From IMG/VR virus record IMGVR_UViG_3300017760_000036, positions 1 through 33,370 of that record: DNA of 33,370 nucleotides, one strand, 5' to 3'. The position numbers and the translations under genes were made by a program. Positions 22,262 to 30,415 of the stretch are shown here, one piece after another. Under the pieces are notes generated by a model. That model saw only the letters and a program-made list of their open reading frames with translations. It had not been told where the DNA came from and did not search any database. Position 1 is the stretch's first letter. The number at the start of each line of letters is the position of its first letter. This stretch comes from a virus.

Positions 22262-24373
22262 TCAGGCGACCATATCGACAAAGGAAGAAAGGATTTTCTT
22301 GTTCGTGGTCTTTGCTTTCAACATGCTCTTAAATGCTTTAGCAATCTGTGCTTTAGTAGCATCATCCTTGACTTCAAAGTCGGATGATTTATTAATTGAA
22401 GTAGATGCAATTAAGTACAGAGAATTGTATCCAAGTTGTTTCTTAAACACAAAGGACTTATCTTTCCTCCATTTTTTAAGAACATCATCAGCAGGTTGAT
22501 TATATGTATTGCGATAAAGGTAAGAAAAATCATTACCAGTTAAGATTCGGAATCCAAGGAAGTTTACTTCAGGAAAATTGTGACATAAATTCTCAAGCAA
22601 AATGGTAGTGATGGAATCATTAAAATTAGATCCGCACCGTCTATAGACATGACCTGTCTTACGATCACGAAGACGAACATCACCATCAACAGCACGTTGA
22701 CCCCAGTAAGTATACTCACTACCAGCACCAATAGTAACATTGTAGCTGATATTGTTTGACTCACCATCAGTCAAAATTACAGTGTTGATCTTCTGAACCC
22801 CAGTCATTTTTTTAAACATTGGGATAATTTCATGCATCACAATGATAGATTCATTGAGAGGTGTACCACTCAAGTCAATACCAGGAGGTGTAGAAACACC
22901 ATAGGAGTTCATGAAGAAACCGATGCGAAAGATGTTGCGACACTGACTGTCAAAGTTCTTACTGTTTGAACGAGATGACAACAAATTCAGGAGAGAGAAT
23001 CGTTTATGGAACATGAATTTATTTTCTTCACGAACGCATCTGTCCTGTACTGCATCTGGATCATAGTCATGCTCTTCAGGATCGAGAAAACGATTGTTCC
23101 ATTCATAAGTGAAAGCATAGACCTCAAAAGGAATGTTTACCTTACGACAGAACATCACCAGAGACAACAATTGCTTGATTGTATCTTGCAAATAGTTTGC
23201 CATAGATCCAGACCAGTCAAGAATAAAGATCATTCCATGATTTTTACCATCAGGAATTACAGAAACTTTCTTGAATAGATCTTCATTGTACTTGTATGTG
23301 TGAAGCTTGGTACAATCAAGAACACCAGTACGTGCAGTTGATGTGCGAGCATGGGAGTCTGCTGCTTTCTTACATTCAAACTCTTTGACTAGGTAGTTGA
23401 CTTCCTTCTGCGAGTCTTTTTTAAAGAGATCAAAACTATTGTCAGCAAATTCTAGAGGATTATCATAACGTTTGTGATCACGGCAACTGTAGTGAGCATC
23501 AATATGTTTTTGAAGCACTGCCTGGTCCACAATAATATTCTCAAGATTAATCTTTGGAATCTCTACGTATACAGGATCTCTAAAATATGGAGCAGTTTCA
23601 GTTAAGTCCTGTATGTTTTCATCAAACGAACGTTGTGTTTCAGCTCTATCACCACCAGCATTTCCACCAGCAGCAATGTTTTCATCTAACTGTTCTCCCT
23701 CATCATCACCATCTTGCTGTATGGATTGCCCCTGATCAGTAGTTTCAGTGTTGGATGGTTCTGTAGTATCTGAAGACTCAACTTTTTCTGTAGTACCTTG
23801 AGCAGTTGCATTTTGATTTGCATCAGCAATTTTTTCTTGCTGTGAATACTCATAAATTTTTTGACAAACAACAATGACTTCATCAAAAGTCTCACAGTTC
23901 TCTACCTCACGAACCAGCTCACGTTCTACTTCATTAAAAGGCATAACCGAAAAGGCACCAATCTTACAATGAAGATTAATACGATCGATAAAAGAAATGG
24001 TTTCTAGTTCTTCGTCCTTAATATTAAAGAAGTCATCGTTATCAAGTTCTTGATAACCTTTGAAGAAAGTTTTGGTAAGTCCAGGATACTTTCTCTTCAT
24101 CAGTTTCTCGATACGAGAATCTTCAACCACGTTGACATAATCTTTAGGCACCTGTGCAACCTCTGCCCAGTCGATGTTAGGGGTATAGAGGGCATGACCT
24201 ACCTCGTGTCCTACAAGCAGGTCATAGACGCTGTTAGAGGCGTTCCAGAGGGGTAGGGTGAGGACACGGGTGTCTACGTTGAAAGATGCAGTGGAGACCT
24301 TACGATGCTCAACCACCAGGTTCTCGGTGGCTAGCAGGCGAGCGAGGTTACCTTTGATTTCTGCGGTGTTCAT
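22262..24373 (-). CDS. CobT-like protein: zincin motif plus VWA domain
   Basis: 703 residues. The N-terminal part carries LLVGHEVGHALYTP: HEVGH (56-60) is a HExxH zinc-peptidase motif, and a glutamate in VVEDSRIEK (about 84) could be the third ligand. A long acidic low-complexity linker (about 184-250, rich in Q, T, E, D and N) follows. The C-terminal VWA domain has the metal-ion site DWSGS (386-390) and a downstream TDGESNN. The pair of a VWA protein and a MoxR-type ATPase (the next gene, cobS-like) resembles CobT/CobS and RavA/ViaA systems. It is cyanophage-typical, but its substrate is unknown. Preceded by a terminator and a -10-like TATAAT. Confidence 0.9.
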   Translation of the reverse strand: MNTAEIKGNLARLLATENLVVEHRKVSTASFNVDTRVLTLPLWNASNSVYDLLVGHEVGHALYTPNIDWAEVAQVPKDYVNVVEDSRIEKLMKRKYPGLTKTFFKGYQELDNDDFFNIKDEELETISFIDRINLHCKIGAFSVMPFNEVERELVREVENCETFDEVIVVCQKIYEYSQQEKIADANQNATAQGTTEKVESSDTTEPSNTETTDQGQSIQQDGDDEGEQLDENIAAGGNAGGDRAETQRSFDENIQDLTETAPYFRDPVYVEIPKINLENIIVDQAVLQKHIDAHYSCRDHKRYDNPLEFADNSFDLFKKDSQKEVNYLVKEFECKKAADSHARTSTARTGVLDCTKLHTYKYNEDLFKKVSVIPDGKNHGMIFILDWSGSMANYLQDTIKQLLSLVMFCRKVNIPFEVYAFTYEWNNRFLDPEEHDYDPDAVQDRCVREENKFMFHKRFSLLNLLSSRSNSKNFDSQCRNIFRIGFFMNSYGVSTPPGIDLSGTPLNESIIVMHEIIPMFKKMTGVQKINTVILTDGESNNISYNVTIGAGSEYTYWGQRAVDGDVRLRDRKTGHVYRRCGSNFNDSITTILLENLCHNFPEVNFLGFRILTGNDFSYLYRNTYNQPADDVLKKWRKDKSFVFKKQLGYNSLYLIASTSINKSSDFEVKDDATKAQIAKAFKSMLKAKTTNKKILSSFVDMVA

Positions 24374-24397
24374 CGGGTCTCTTGCGTTGATGCATAT

Positions 24398-24403
24398 ATT
24401 ATA
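24398..24403 (-). promoter_or_regulatory. Possible promoter (-10 TATAAT) for the CobT-like gene
   Basis: TATAAT on the minus strand, embedded in GTATATAATATATG, directly after the T7 tract of the gp46 terminator and about 25 bases before the ATG at 24373. The -35 region 16-17 bases up is poor (it lies in the hairpin). Confidence 0.5.
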
Positions 24404-24406
24404 TAC

Positions 24407-24431
24407 AAAAAAAGAGGGTCCGAAGACCCTC
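24407..24431 (-). terminator. Intrinsic terminator after gp46 (TTCG tetraloop)
   Basis: On the minus strand GAGGGTC pairs with GACCCTC around the very stable loop TTCG, followed by seven T residues. It overlaps the end of the gap after the gp46 stop at 24433. Confidence 0.9.
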
Positions 24432-24432
24432 C

Positions 24433-26163
24433 CTATGCCGCTTCGGAAAGTGTCTCCTGCATAATGCTGAAGTTCTTTTCTTTGATTGCGGTGAGTGTTC
24501 GGTCGAACTTTCCTTCCAAACTCTCCTTATGACTGATGACAAAGACGTTTGTGTTGTCATCAAAGTTACGTAGTATCCACCCAAGTTCTCCTGTACCATT
24601 GTTGTCAAGAGATCCGTCAAAGATCTCATCCAGGATCAAGATGTTAGTATCAACAGAATTCTTAAGTTTAGCAATAGAACGCCAAGTAAGCAGCAAAGCG
24701 ATATTAATACGAGCTTTCTCTCCTTCCGAGAAAGACTCGTAGGAAAAGATATCCCTGAACCTTGACTTGATGGTTTCTTCAAAACTATCATTTAGTGCGA
24801 AGTTAATATAGAAGTCCATGTTCTGCAGATACTGATTGATGAGTTTATTCATCACTGGTAGATACCTTTTAATGATTCTGGTTTTGATACCATTATCTTT
24901 AAGTAGTTGTCCAGCTGCAAGTAAAGTGTTTCGTTCTTTCTTGACAACAGCAATCTGTTTTTTCAGATCATCATGTTCCTTCTCTAGATATTTTAACTTC
25001 TCATACTCTTCAGACTTATCATCCTTGGAATTTTGTAATGTTTCTACATCCAAAAAGAGTTGCTTGACGTTCTTATGGATACGATTAACAGTAGCATTAT
25101 ACCCAGCAATCTGCTGTTGAATGCCATTCATTTCTTGATTTTTTACAGTGTACTGCTGGTCTCTTGCCTGCTCGTCTTCAATGTTAGAATGAATCTCTTC
25201 GATTGCCGAGACAAGTTCTTTATACTTTGAGGTAATCTCACTAGTCTTTTGTTCTTTCAACTCATGTGTGATTGACTGACTACACGTAGGACATGTATCA
25301 TTCTTTGCAAAAAATTCGTGCTGTTTCTTATAACTAGAAAACTTGTTTGTTAGTTTTCCTTTCAAGTTATTTAAAGTTATCAATTTTTTATTTGCTGCTG
25401 AAAGACTTTTCATATCTTCACAAAGTCTTTCAGATTCTTCACATAGTGTAGATACAGATCGTTGACAGGTTTCTTCTTCCACCAACAACTCTTCAATACG
25501 TGATTGTTTCTCTTTGATATTTGCTTCGTCACGAGTAGATAATTGTTCAATCATCTGACGTTGCATAGAAATCTTTTGCTCCGCCATGTCAACACTGTAG
25601 TCAACATCACGCATCTCTTCGTTAGAAGTTTTCATCTTATCTTTCAGTGCTGTGTTCATCACAGAAAAGATCTGAATGTCCAAGATGTCTTCAATAATTT
25701 CTCTACGTTGTGCTAGAGGTAATCTCATAAACGGAACGAACGTGGACGAACCTAGCACAACAATTTGTGTGAAGGACTTATAGTTCATCTTCAGAATCGT
25801 TTGCTCCAGATGTTTCTGATAGTCAGAGACATTACTGGATTGATCTAGCATAGATCCGTTTTGCCAGATCTCAAACACACCTGGCTTGATGCCACGTTTA
25901 ACAAGAAATTTATTTGGTCCTGTAGTAAATTCAATCTCAACTAGACAATCTTTTTCGTTAACACTGTTGACCAGCATTGGTTTGTTGACCTTACGAAAAG
26001 GTTTGCCAAACAAAGAAAAGGTAAGAGCATCCAAGATGGTACTCTTACCAGCTCCGTTAGTACCAATAATAAGGTTAGTCTTACTAGCGGTCAGATCAAC
26101 TTCAGTATATGTGTTGCCAGTAGAAAGAAAATTCTTCCAGCGAACTTTTTCAAACGTAATCAT
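24433..26163 (-). CDS. 46: Recombination endonuclease subunit, T4 gp46 (Rad50/SbcC-like)
   Basis: The SMC-like ATPase of the gp46/gp47 complex, which resects DNA ends and supplies single strands to UvsX. Walker A GTNGAGKST lies at 34-42, the central coiled coil (about 175-435) holds the zinc hook CPTC (291-294), and the C-terminal head has the ABC signature FSEGEKARI and Walker B ILILDE, followed by the D-loop. 576 residues against 560 in T4. It overlaps the DUF3110-like gene upstream by ATGA and ends at a strong terminator. Confidence 0.96.
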   Translation of the reverse strand: MITFEKVRWKNFLSTGNTYTEVDLTASKTNLIIGTNGAGKSTILDALTFSLFGKPFRKVNKPMLVNSVNEKDCLVEIEFTTGPNKFLVKRGIKPGVFEIWQNGSMLDQSSNVSDYQKHLEQTILKMNYKSFTQIVVLGSSTFVPFMRLPLAQRREIIEDILDIQIFSVMNTALKDKMKTSNEEMRDVDYSVDMAEQKISMQRQMIEQLSTRDEANIKEKQSRIEELLVEEETCQRSVSTLCEESERLCEDMKSLSAANKKLITLNNLKGKLTNKFSSYKKQHEFFAKNDTCPTCSQSITHELKEQKTSEITSKYKELVSAIEEIHSNIEDEQARDQQYTVKNQEMNGIQQQIAGYNATVNRIHKNVKQLFLDVETLQNSKDDKSEEYEKLKYLEKEHDDLKKQIAVVKKERNTLLAAGQLLKDNGIKTRIIKRYLPVMNKLINQYLQNMDFYINFALNDSFEETIKSRFRDIFSYESFSEGEKARINIALLLTWRSIAKLKNSVDTNILILDEIFDGSLDNNGTGELGWILRNFDDNTNVFVISHKESLEGKFDRTLTAIKEKNFSIMQETLSEAA

Positions 26164-26432
26164 GTTAAGTCGTCAGGTGGTATGATGAAGTCGTCTATAG
26201 TGATTATAGCATATCTCTGCTCTCGCTGCTCGCAAGCGAAAACAATTAGTTGTTTTTCAATTTGAATCATCTGCAATTCCAGTTGAGATGCTGAATCAGA
26301 TAGTTGTTCAGCATATCTTTCACAGTCGTCTCTATCATCAAAGATAGGAATGACATGATCTCCTGTGTCTTTATCGACAACAGAGAAAACTCCTTCTGGC
26401 AAGTCTTTGAGAGTTAAGATGAAAGACATCAA
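26160..26432 (-). CDS. DUF3110-like small protein between gp47 and gp46
   Basis: 90 residues. VFSVVDKDTGDHVIPIFDDRDDCERYAEQL (here about 15-45) resembles DUF3110, a small family of cyanobacteria with the pattern G-x-y-s-l-...v-l-m-F-e-d-e-d-D-A-x-r-Y. If so, it is a host-derived marker for a cyanobacterial host. The remainder is a helix and a final strand (AIITIDDFIIPPDDLT). It is coupled by ATGA to both gp47 and gp46, which suggests that it is made with the nuclease complex. No function is known to me. Confidence 0.78.
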   Translation of the reverse strand: MMSFILTLKDLPEGVFSVVDKDTGDHVIPIFDDRDDCERYAEQLSDSASQLELQMIQIEKQLIVFACEQREQRYAIITIDDFIIPPDDLT

Positions 26433-27472
26433 ACCATTTCACAGCTCTCAATATATAGCGATCTCATAAGTTTCTTAAGGTCAGATTTCTCTACGGACAT
26501 TTCTACCTCATCGATATACTCGTTAAGTAATGTCAGTGTATCTTTGACTTCTAGATTAGGTTCTTCTACAGTATCTTCATCAACTAAAGTCTCTACAATT
26601 TTGATATCATGAGCGCCAGAGTTATACAACTGGTCAATCATTTTTTCAAATTTGTAATAGTCACGCCTCTCTTCAACAATGACTTTAATAAAAGTATCCT
26701 TAAACTGGGTGTAGTCTAGAACCATGTCCTTATCTACATCGTTATAGTAGATCTTTTTAAAGATGTCATAAGGATTTTTTACCATACGCAGTTTATTAGA
26801 TGCTGGTTCGTAAAGATGAAACCCTCTAGTGTCAGCGTAGTCATTCCAGAACATCTGGTAAGGATTGCCAAGGTATGTGATGTTACCCTTGCTTGACTTG
26901 TGATGGAAATGTCCCGAATAGACCTGCTTAAAATTCTTATAGATCTTGGGATCCATGCCATGCTCCATCTTCATGCCTGGAGTCATTTCAAACCCATCAA
27001 GCTCAAGATGTCCCATGACTATTTCTGCATCTGTATTTTTGAGATGCTCCATTGTCGCTTCTTCGTTCTCCCTATTGATCCAAGGGACAAAACAAATTTT
27101 CGTACCCTCAATAGTAACAGTACAAGTCTCATCGTAGACACGAATATTATCATAGTCACCTAGCAACAGATCAGGAGAGTTGATAGCGTTTGTATTCTTG
27201 TAGTAGACACAGTGATTACCCAGAATGGTATGGACTGTGATGCCCATCTCATTCAGTCTATCGAAGTAGTGAGTACGAATTCGATTCCAGACATTGAAGT
27301 CAATGGTTTTACGGTTATCAAACGTATCACCTAGGTCAATGATCTCTGTAATACCTTTCTTCTCTAGCGTAGGGAAGAACACATCATCATAAAACTTAAG
27401 GAAGTAATTCCAGAATACCAGAGAACCTTTACGACCATCCAAATGTTGATCTGTAATAAGTGCTACTGTCAT
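26429..27472 (-). CDS. 47: Recombination endonuclease subunit, T4 gp47 (Mre11/SbcD-like)
   Basis: A calcineurin-like phosphoesterase that forms the nuclease of the gp46/gp47 complex. Metal-binding motifs appear in order: TDQHLDG (7-13), IDLGDTFDNR (about 44-54), ILGNHCVY (about 84-91), IVMGHLE (about 152) and YSGHFHHKS (about 190). 347 residues against 339 in T4. It overlaps gp55 upstream and the DUF3110-like gene downstream, both by ATGA, so gp55 to gp46 form one translational chain. Confidence 0.95.
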   Translation of the reverse strand: MTVALITDQHLDGRKGSLVFWNYFLKFYDDVFFPTLEKKGITEIIDLGDTFDNRKTIDFNVWNRIRTHYFDRLNEMGITVHTILGNHCVYYKNTNAINSPDLLLGDYDNIRVYDETCTVTIEGTKICFVPWINRENEEATMEHLKNTDAEIVMGHLELDGFEMTPGMKMEHGMDPKIYKNFKQVYSGHFHHKSSKGNITYLGNPYQMFWNDYADTRGFHLYEPASNKLRMVKNPYDIFKKIYYNDVDKDMVLDYTQFKDTFIKVIVEERRDYYKFEKMIDQLYNSGAHDIKIVETLVDEDTVEEPNLEVKDTLTLLNEYIDEVEMSVEKSDLKKLMRSLYIESCEMV

Positions 27473-27963
27473 CGGTTCATTCTCGTCTCAATGTTTTCTT
27501 TAATACTACCCATGTCAGAGTAGGAAGCATTCATCCCTGCCATGTCACCATCATACGTATCAGTGTGCATGATCTCCTGGTGACCAGACTTCTCTAGGAT
27601 CTTACTCTTGATCTCTAGTTGACGCTTCTCTTTTTGAATCCTACGAAGGAAAGCATAATAGATAATTTGAGTGAAGTAAGCAAACGGGTTAGAAGACTTC
27701 TCTGGATTGAAGTTGTCAATATACTGTAGGCAATTCTCAATGCCGTCACAGATCATGTCCTCACGAAACATGTAGTTGACAAAGTTTGGTTTGTATGATA
27801 GGTGTGTAGCGATCTTAAGGAAACACTCACCAACATAATTGGGGACGATAGGTCTACTGTCTCCAGCATCCTTTGCTCTATTAACACGAAACTTATAGGC
27901 AACAAGGGCTTCCAAAAACTCTTTGTTATTTACATAGTATTCGGTTTTTGGCTTTCTTACCAT
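27469..27963 (-). CDS. 55: Late transcription sigma factor, T4 gp55
   Basis: A minimal sigma70-family factor that directs host RNA polymerase to TATAAATA-type late promoters. The core region, with FREDMICDGIENCLQYIDNFN followed by NPFAYFTQIIYYAFLRRIQKEKRQ, is the sigma region 2-like segment that binds polymerase and the -10 element. 164 residues against 185 in T4. It is the first gene after a strong sigma70 promoter at 27985-28013, so it can be made by host sigma early on and then switch on the late promoters found in this window. Confidence 0.94.
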   Translation of the reverse strand: MVRKPKTEYYVNNKEFLEALVAYKFRVNRAKDAGDSRPIVPNYVGECFLKIATHLSYKPNFVNYMFREDMICDGIENCLQYIDNFNPEKSSNPFAYFTQIIYYAFLRRIQKEKRQLEIKSKILEKSGHQEIMHTDTYDGDMAGMNASYSDMGSIKENIETRMNR

Positions 27964-27984
27964 AATTTTCTGTTTGCTTTTACT

Positions 27985-28013
27985 AGTATACTACAAATTT
28001 GTTTTGGTGTCAA
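27985..28013 (-). promoter_or_regulatory. Strong sigma70-type promoter for gp55-gp46
   Basis: On the minus strand TTGACA (28013-28008), a 17-base spacer and TATACT (27990-27985). It is about 22 bases before the ATG at 27963. A second partial box, TTGACT, overlaps just upstream. Confidence 0.85.
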
Positions 28014-28035
28014 GTCAATAGTTTTCCACAGGGGC

Positions 28036-28064
28036 TTGACAAATACACCTAACACCTATAGAAT
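28036..28064 (+). promoter_or_regulatory. Plus-strand sigma70-type promoter-like sequence
   Basis: TTGACA (28036-28041), 17 bases, TAGAAT (28059-28064). It faces the opposite way to all genes here and would give RNA antisense to the 3' end of the gene at 28092-28478. Confidence 0.45.
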
Positions 28065-28066
28065 AA

Positions 28067-28086
28067 CTCTGTTAAGGGTTACAGAG
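28067..28086. repeat. Inverted repeat, possible weak terminator
   Basis: CTCTGT and ACAGAG pair over an eight-base loop. On the minus strand it lies just after the stop of the gene at 28092-28478 and is followed by TTATTCTAT, a poor U-tract. On the plus strand it would form the 5' end of a transcript from 28036-28064. Confidence 0.5.
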
Positions 28087-28091
28087 ACATA

Positions 28092-28478
28092 CTAGCTTCT
28101 ATTAAATAGATCTTCTAATTTACTTTTTTGATCTGTTACTGATCCTAGATACCCCATTTCTTTTGACATCTTATCTGTAGGTACATCATCATCTTCTCTA
28201 GATAAGTGACTGGTATAGAATCCTTTTATCTTCTTATCCATTTCAGTAATGGTTACTACTTGTTCCATTTTTAGAACGTATAGTTCTTCATAAGAAGACA
28301 TCACCCAGTCACTTAATGAGAATCCTTCCACAAGCCTACCACTTTTCTTTTGAGTGGCACGAATAACCAGCAAGGGTTTTTCCACAAGTAAACATTCTTC
28401 TTCAGTCAAGTAACATACTTTAGCAAGTAGTTCCTCATTTGATGTTAGCTTTAACGTTGCATAAAATTCTTCTTCCAT
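28092..28478 (-). CDS. Conserved protein, N-terminal Sm-like domain
   Basis: 128 residues. The opening FYATLKLTSNEELLAKVCYLTEEECLLVEKPLLVI, about residues 4-38, resembles an Sm1 motif ('T-x-x-E-x-L-L-A-K-V', then 'LLVEKP'). LYVLKMEQVVTITEMD (around 80-95) could be the Sm2-like strand. An acidic flexible tail follows (HLSREDDDVPTD...). I recall it as a common cyanophage protein next to uvsW. Function unknown. It begins three bases after the uvsW stop, so it is on the uvsY-uvsW transcript. Confidence 0.8.
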   Translation of the reverse strand: MEEEFYATLKLTSNEELLAKVCYLTEEECLLVEKPLLVIRATQKKSGRLVEGFSLSDWVMSSYEELYVLKMEQVVTITEMDKKIKGFYTSHLSREDDDVPTDKMSKEMGYLGSVTDQKSKLEDLFNRS

Positions 28479-28481
28479 TCT

Positions 28482-29942
28482 TTACCTTAAGTCTATGTTT
28501 ATAGTTTCGTACTTAAAGTTCTCTTCTTGATATATTGCAATCCTTTCAATAAGATGTTTTAAAGTATAGTTATAGTTACGCCCAGAGATATCATCAGCGA
28601 TATCATACAAGGTAGCAATATCTTTTCCATCTCCTTTACGTAGAACTCTACCAATAGATTGTAGGTTTCTAACTCTGGATTTGGAGGGAGAAGCAAATAC
28701 GATGTTATGTAATTTTTTAATGTTGATGCCTGTGGAAAACGTACCGTAAGATGCGATAATGACAGCGTTGGATTCGCATTCTGTGATTGCTCTTACTTGT
28801 TCTCTATCTTCGGTATCAGTACCACCATGAACGAAGAATACAGATCTGTCGTTACTGATGTAATTATTTATTAACTCATACAAAGGTTCACCATGTTTTT
28901 CCACATAGTTAAACAAAACTAATGTGTTACCTTCTATGTCGTTAACAATATTTTTAATCAAGTTGTTTCGCTTTTCATGTGTTACAATGTACTCCATCTC
29001 CTCATGAAAGTCAGCGAAGTATTTGTAGTCATGCTTACAGACTAGGATTTTAATTCGCAAGCTGGAAAGGAACCCTTTCTTAATGAGAGTATCTGTCTTT
29101 GTAACCTGTTCACATGCACCAAACAATCCTTCCAAAACCCACTTATGAGTTTTGCTACCGTCAAGTGTACCCGTGAACCCAAAACGATACTTTGCGTTGT
29201 GGAGTTTGGTGAGGATACCTGTGAGGGACTTTGCCTTAAATAAGTGTGCTTCATCTCCGATAACACAATCAATGTCATCAAAGTATCTTTTCGGAAACTT
29301 GTAGATTGACTGCCATGTTGAGATGACAACTGGTTTGTCAGTATTCTTATCTTTGCCTGAATATATGGTGTGACAGAACTCATCTGCATTCCATCCATAG
29401 TCTTTAAAATCCTTTATCATTTGTTCTACCAAAGAAGTCGTAGGCACGATCAGTAGAATCTTCTTATCAGCCGCTGCGTAGTAACGAACGATGGAATAAA
29501 TCATAAGGGATTTGCCAGATCCTGTTGGAGACAGGAACAAACCTCTGTTATTTTTGAGAGCCTTATACACAGTCATGTACTGGTAGTCTCTTGGTTTGTA
29601 CTTGCAGATATGTTTCATCCAATCTGCAACAGCAGGTGGAGAAACGAAATCGTTACTTACCTCTACTTCCCCGTACCAATCATTGTTCTCAAATTTAATA
29701 CCATATTCTCTTTCTCTACACCACTCTTTCAAGTGAGGTAAGAGACCATGATACAGTTCACCTGTACCAGGAGAATACAGATGGATCATACCATCCCAAT
29801 ATCTAAATCTTGGTTGGCGTTTTAGAAACTTTGCCTCTGGCAATTCAAAAGAAAAGTAGTCTGCCAACTCACGATGGACGTGAGGCTCTGATGAGATCTG
29901 TAGATAGACCTCATTCTTTTTCTTGACAACTAGATGTGACAT
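28482..29942 (-). CDS. uvsW: RNA-DNA / recombination helicase UvsW
   Basis: A superfamily 2 helicase that unwinds R-loops and branched DNA. In T4 it ends origin-dependent replication and favours recombination-dependent replication. After an N-terminal DNA-binding domain (about 1-105), Walker A SPTGSGKS is at 138-145, DEAH at 230-233, the FTGT motif III near 260 and the motif VI segment SIGRVLRKG near 440. 486 residues against 503 in T4. The TAATG junction with uvsY indicates coupled translation. Confidence 0.95.
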   Translation of the reverse strand: MSHLVVKKKNEVYLQISSEPHVHRELADYFSFELPEAKFLKRQPRFRYWDGMIHLYSPGTGELYHGLLPHLKEWCREREYGIKFENNDWYGEVEVSNDFVSPPAVADWMKHICKYKPRDYQYMTVYKALKNNRGLFLSPTGSGKSLMIYSIVRYYAAADKKILLIVPTTSLVEQMIKDFKDYGWNADEFCHTIYSGKDKNTDKPVVISTWQSIYKFPKRYFDDIDCVIGDEAHLFKAKSLTGILTKLHNAKYRFGFTGTLDGSKTHKWVLEGLFGACEQVTKTDTLIKKGFLSSLRIKILVCKHDYKYFADFHEEMEYIVTHEKRNNLIKNIVNDIEGNTLVLFNYVEKHGEPLYELINNYISNDRSVFFVHGGTDTEDREQVRAITECESNAVIIASYGTFSTGINIKKLHNIVFASPSKSRVRNLQSIGRVLRKGDGKDIATLYDIADDISGRNYNYTLKHLIERIAIYQEENFKYETINIDLR

Positions 29943-30415
29943 TAGTTTCCATTAATAAATTTTTCCCATTCAATAGCACTTTTGATCTGAAACCCACGGT
30001 TAGAGATTTGTTTCATAACATGATCGAGAAAGTAAAGCATCTGATCAATGTACTTGACTTTTGCTTCTGTGTTAATAAGTTCATCATCTGACTCCAGATA
30101 GACTTTCATCTTCTCTGATGTTTTGATGTGAGTACCAAAAGGTTTTTCTGCGTATGTTTTAGCGTCAGCTTCACCGCCATAATATTCTCTCTTATCTCTT
30201 AAGAGTTTACGATGTTCAAACTCTAATGAAGTTTTAATTTGAGAAAGATCTGTGTAATGATTCAGATATTTATTGTGCTGGAAAGGAATCTCCAACGCAA
30301 GTCGTGCTAGATCTTCGGAGTATTGTTTGTTCTTAAATTGAAAATCGATTTGTGTATCCTTGGTCCACTCTTCCTTAATTTTTTGGAAGCGTTGATGTAA
30401 TGAACTAAAATTCAT
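29942..30415 (-). CDS. uvsY: Recombination mediator UvsY
   Basis: UvsY helps UvsX displace single-strand-binding protein gp32 from DNA. The helical protein has 157 residues (137 in T4). The segments HRKLLRDKREYYGGEADAKTYAEKPFG and YFLDHVMKQISNRGFQIKSAI, here about 68-94 and 127-147, match the UvsY pattern (R-DYY-G..., SRGF-IK...). It starts four bases into the tail-protein stop (ATGA) and ends in TAATG with uvsW. The order UvsY-UvsW is that of T4. Confidence 0.93.
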   Translation of the reverse strand: MNFSSLHQRFQKIKEEWTKDTQIDFQFKNKQYSEDLARLALEIPFQHNKYLNHYTDLSQIKTSLEFEHRKLLRDKREYYGGEADAKTYAEKPFGTHIKTSEKMKVYLESDDELINTEAKVKYIDQMLYFLDHVMKQISNRGFQIKSAIEWEKFINGN

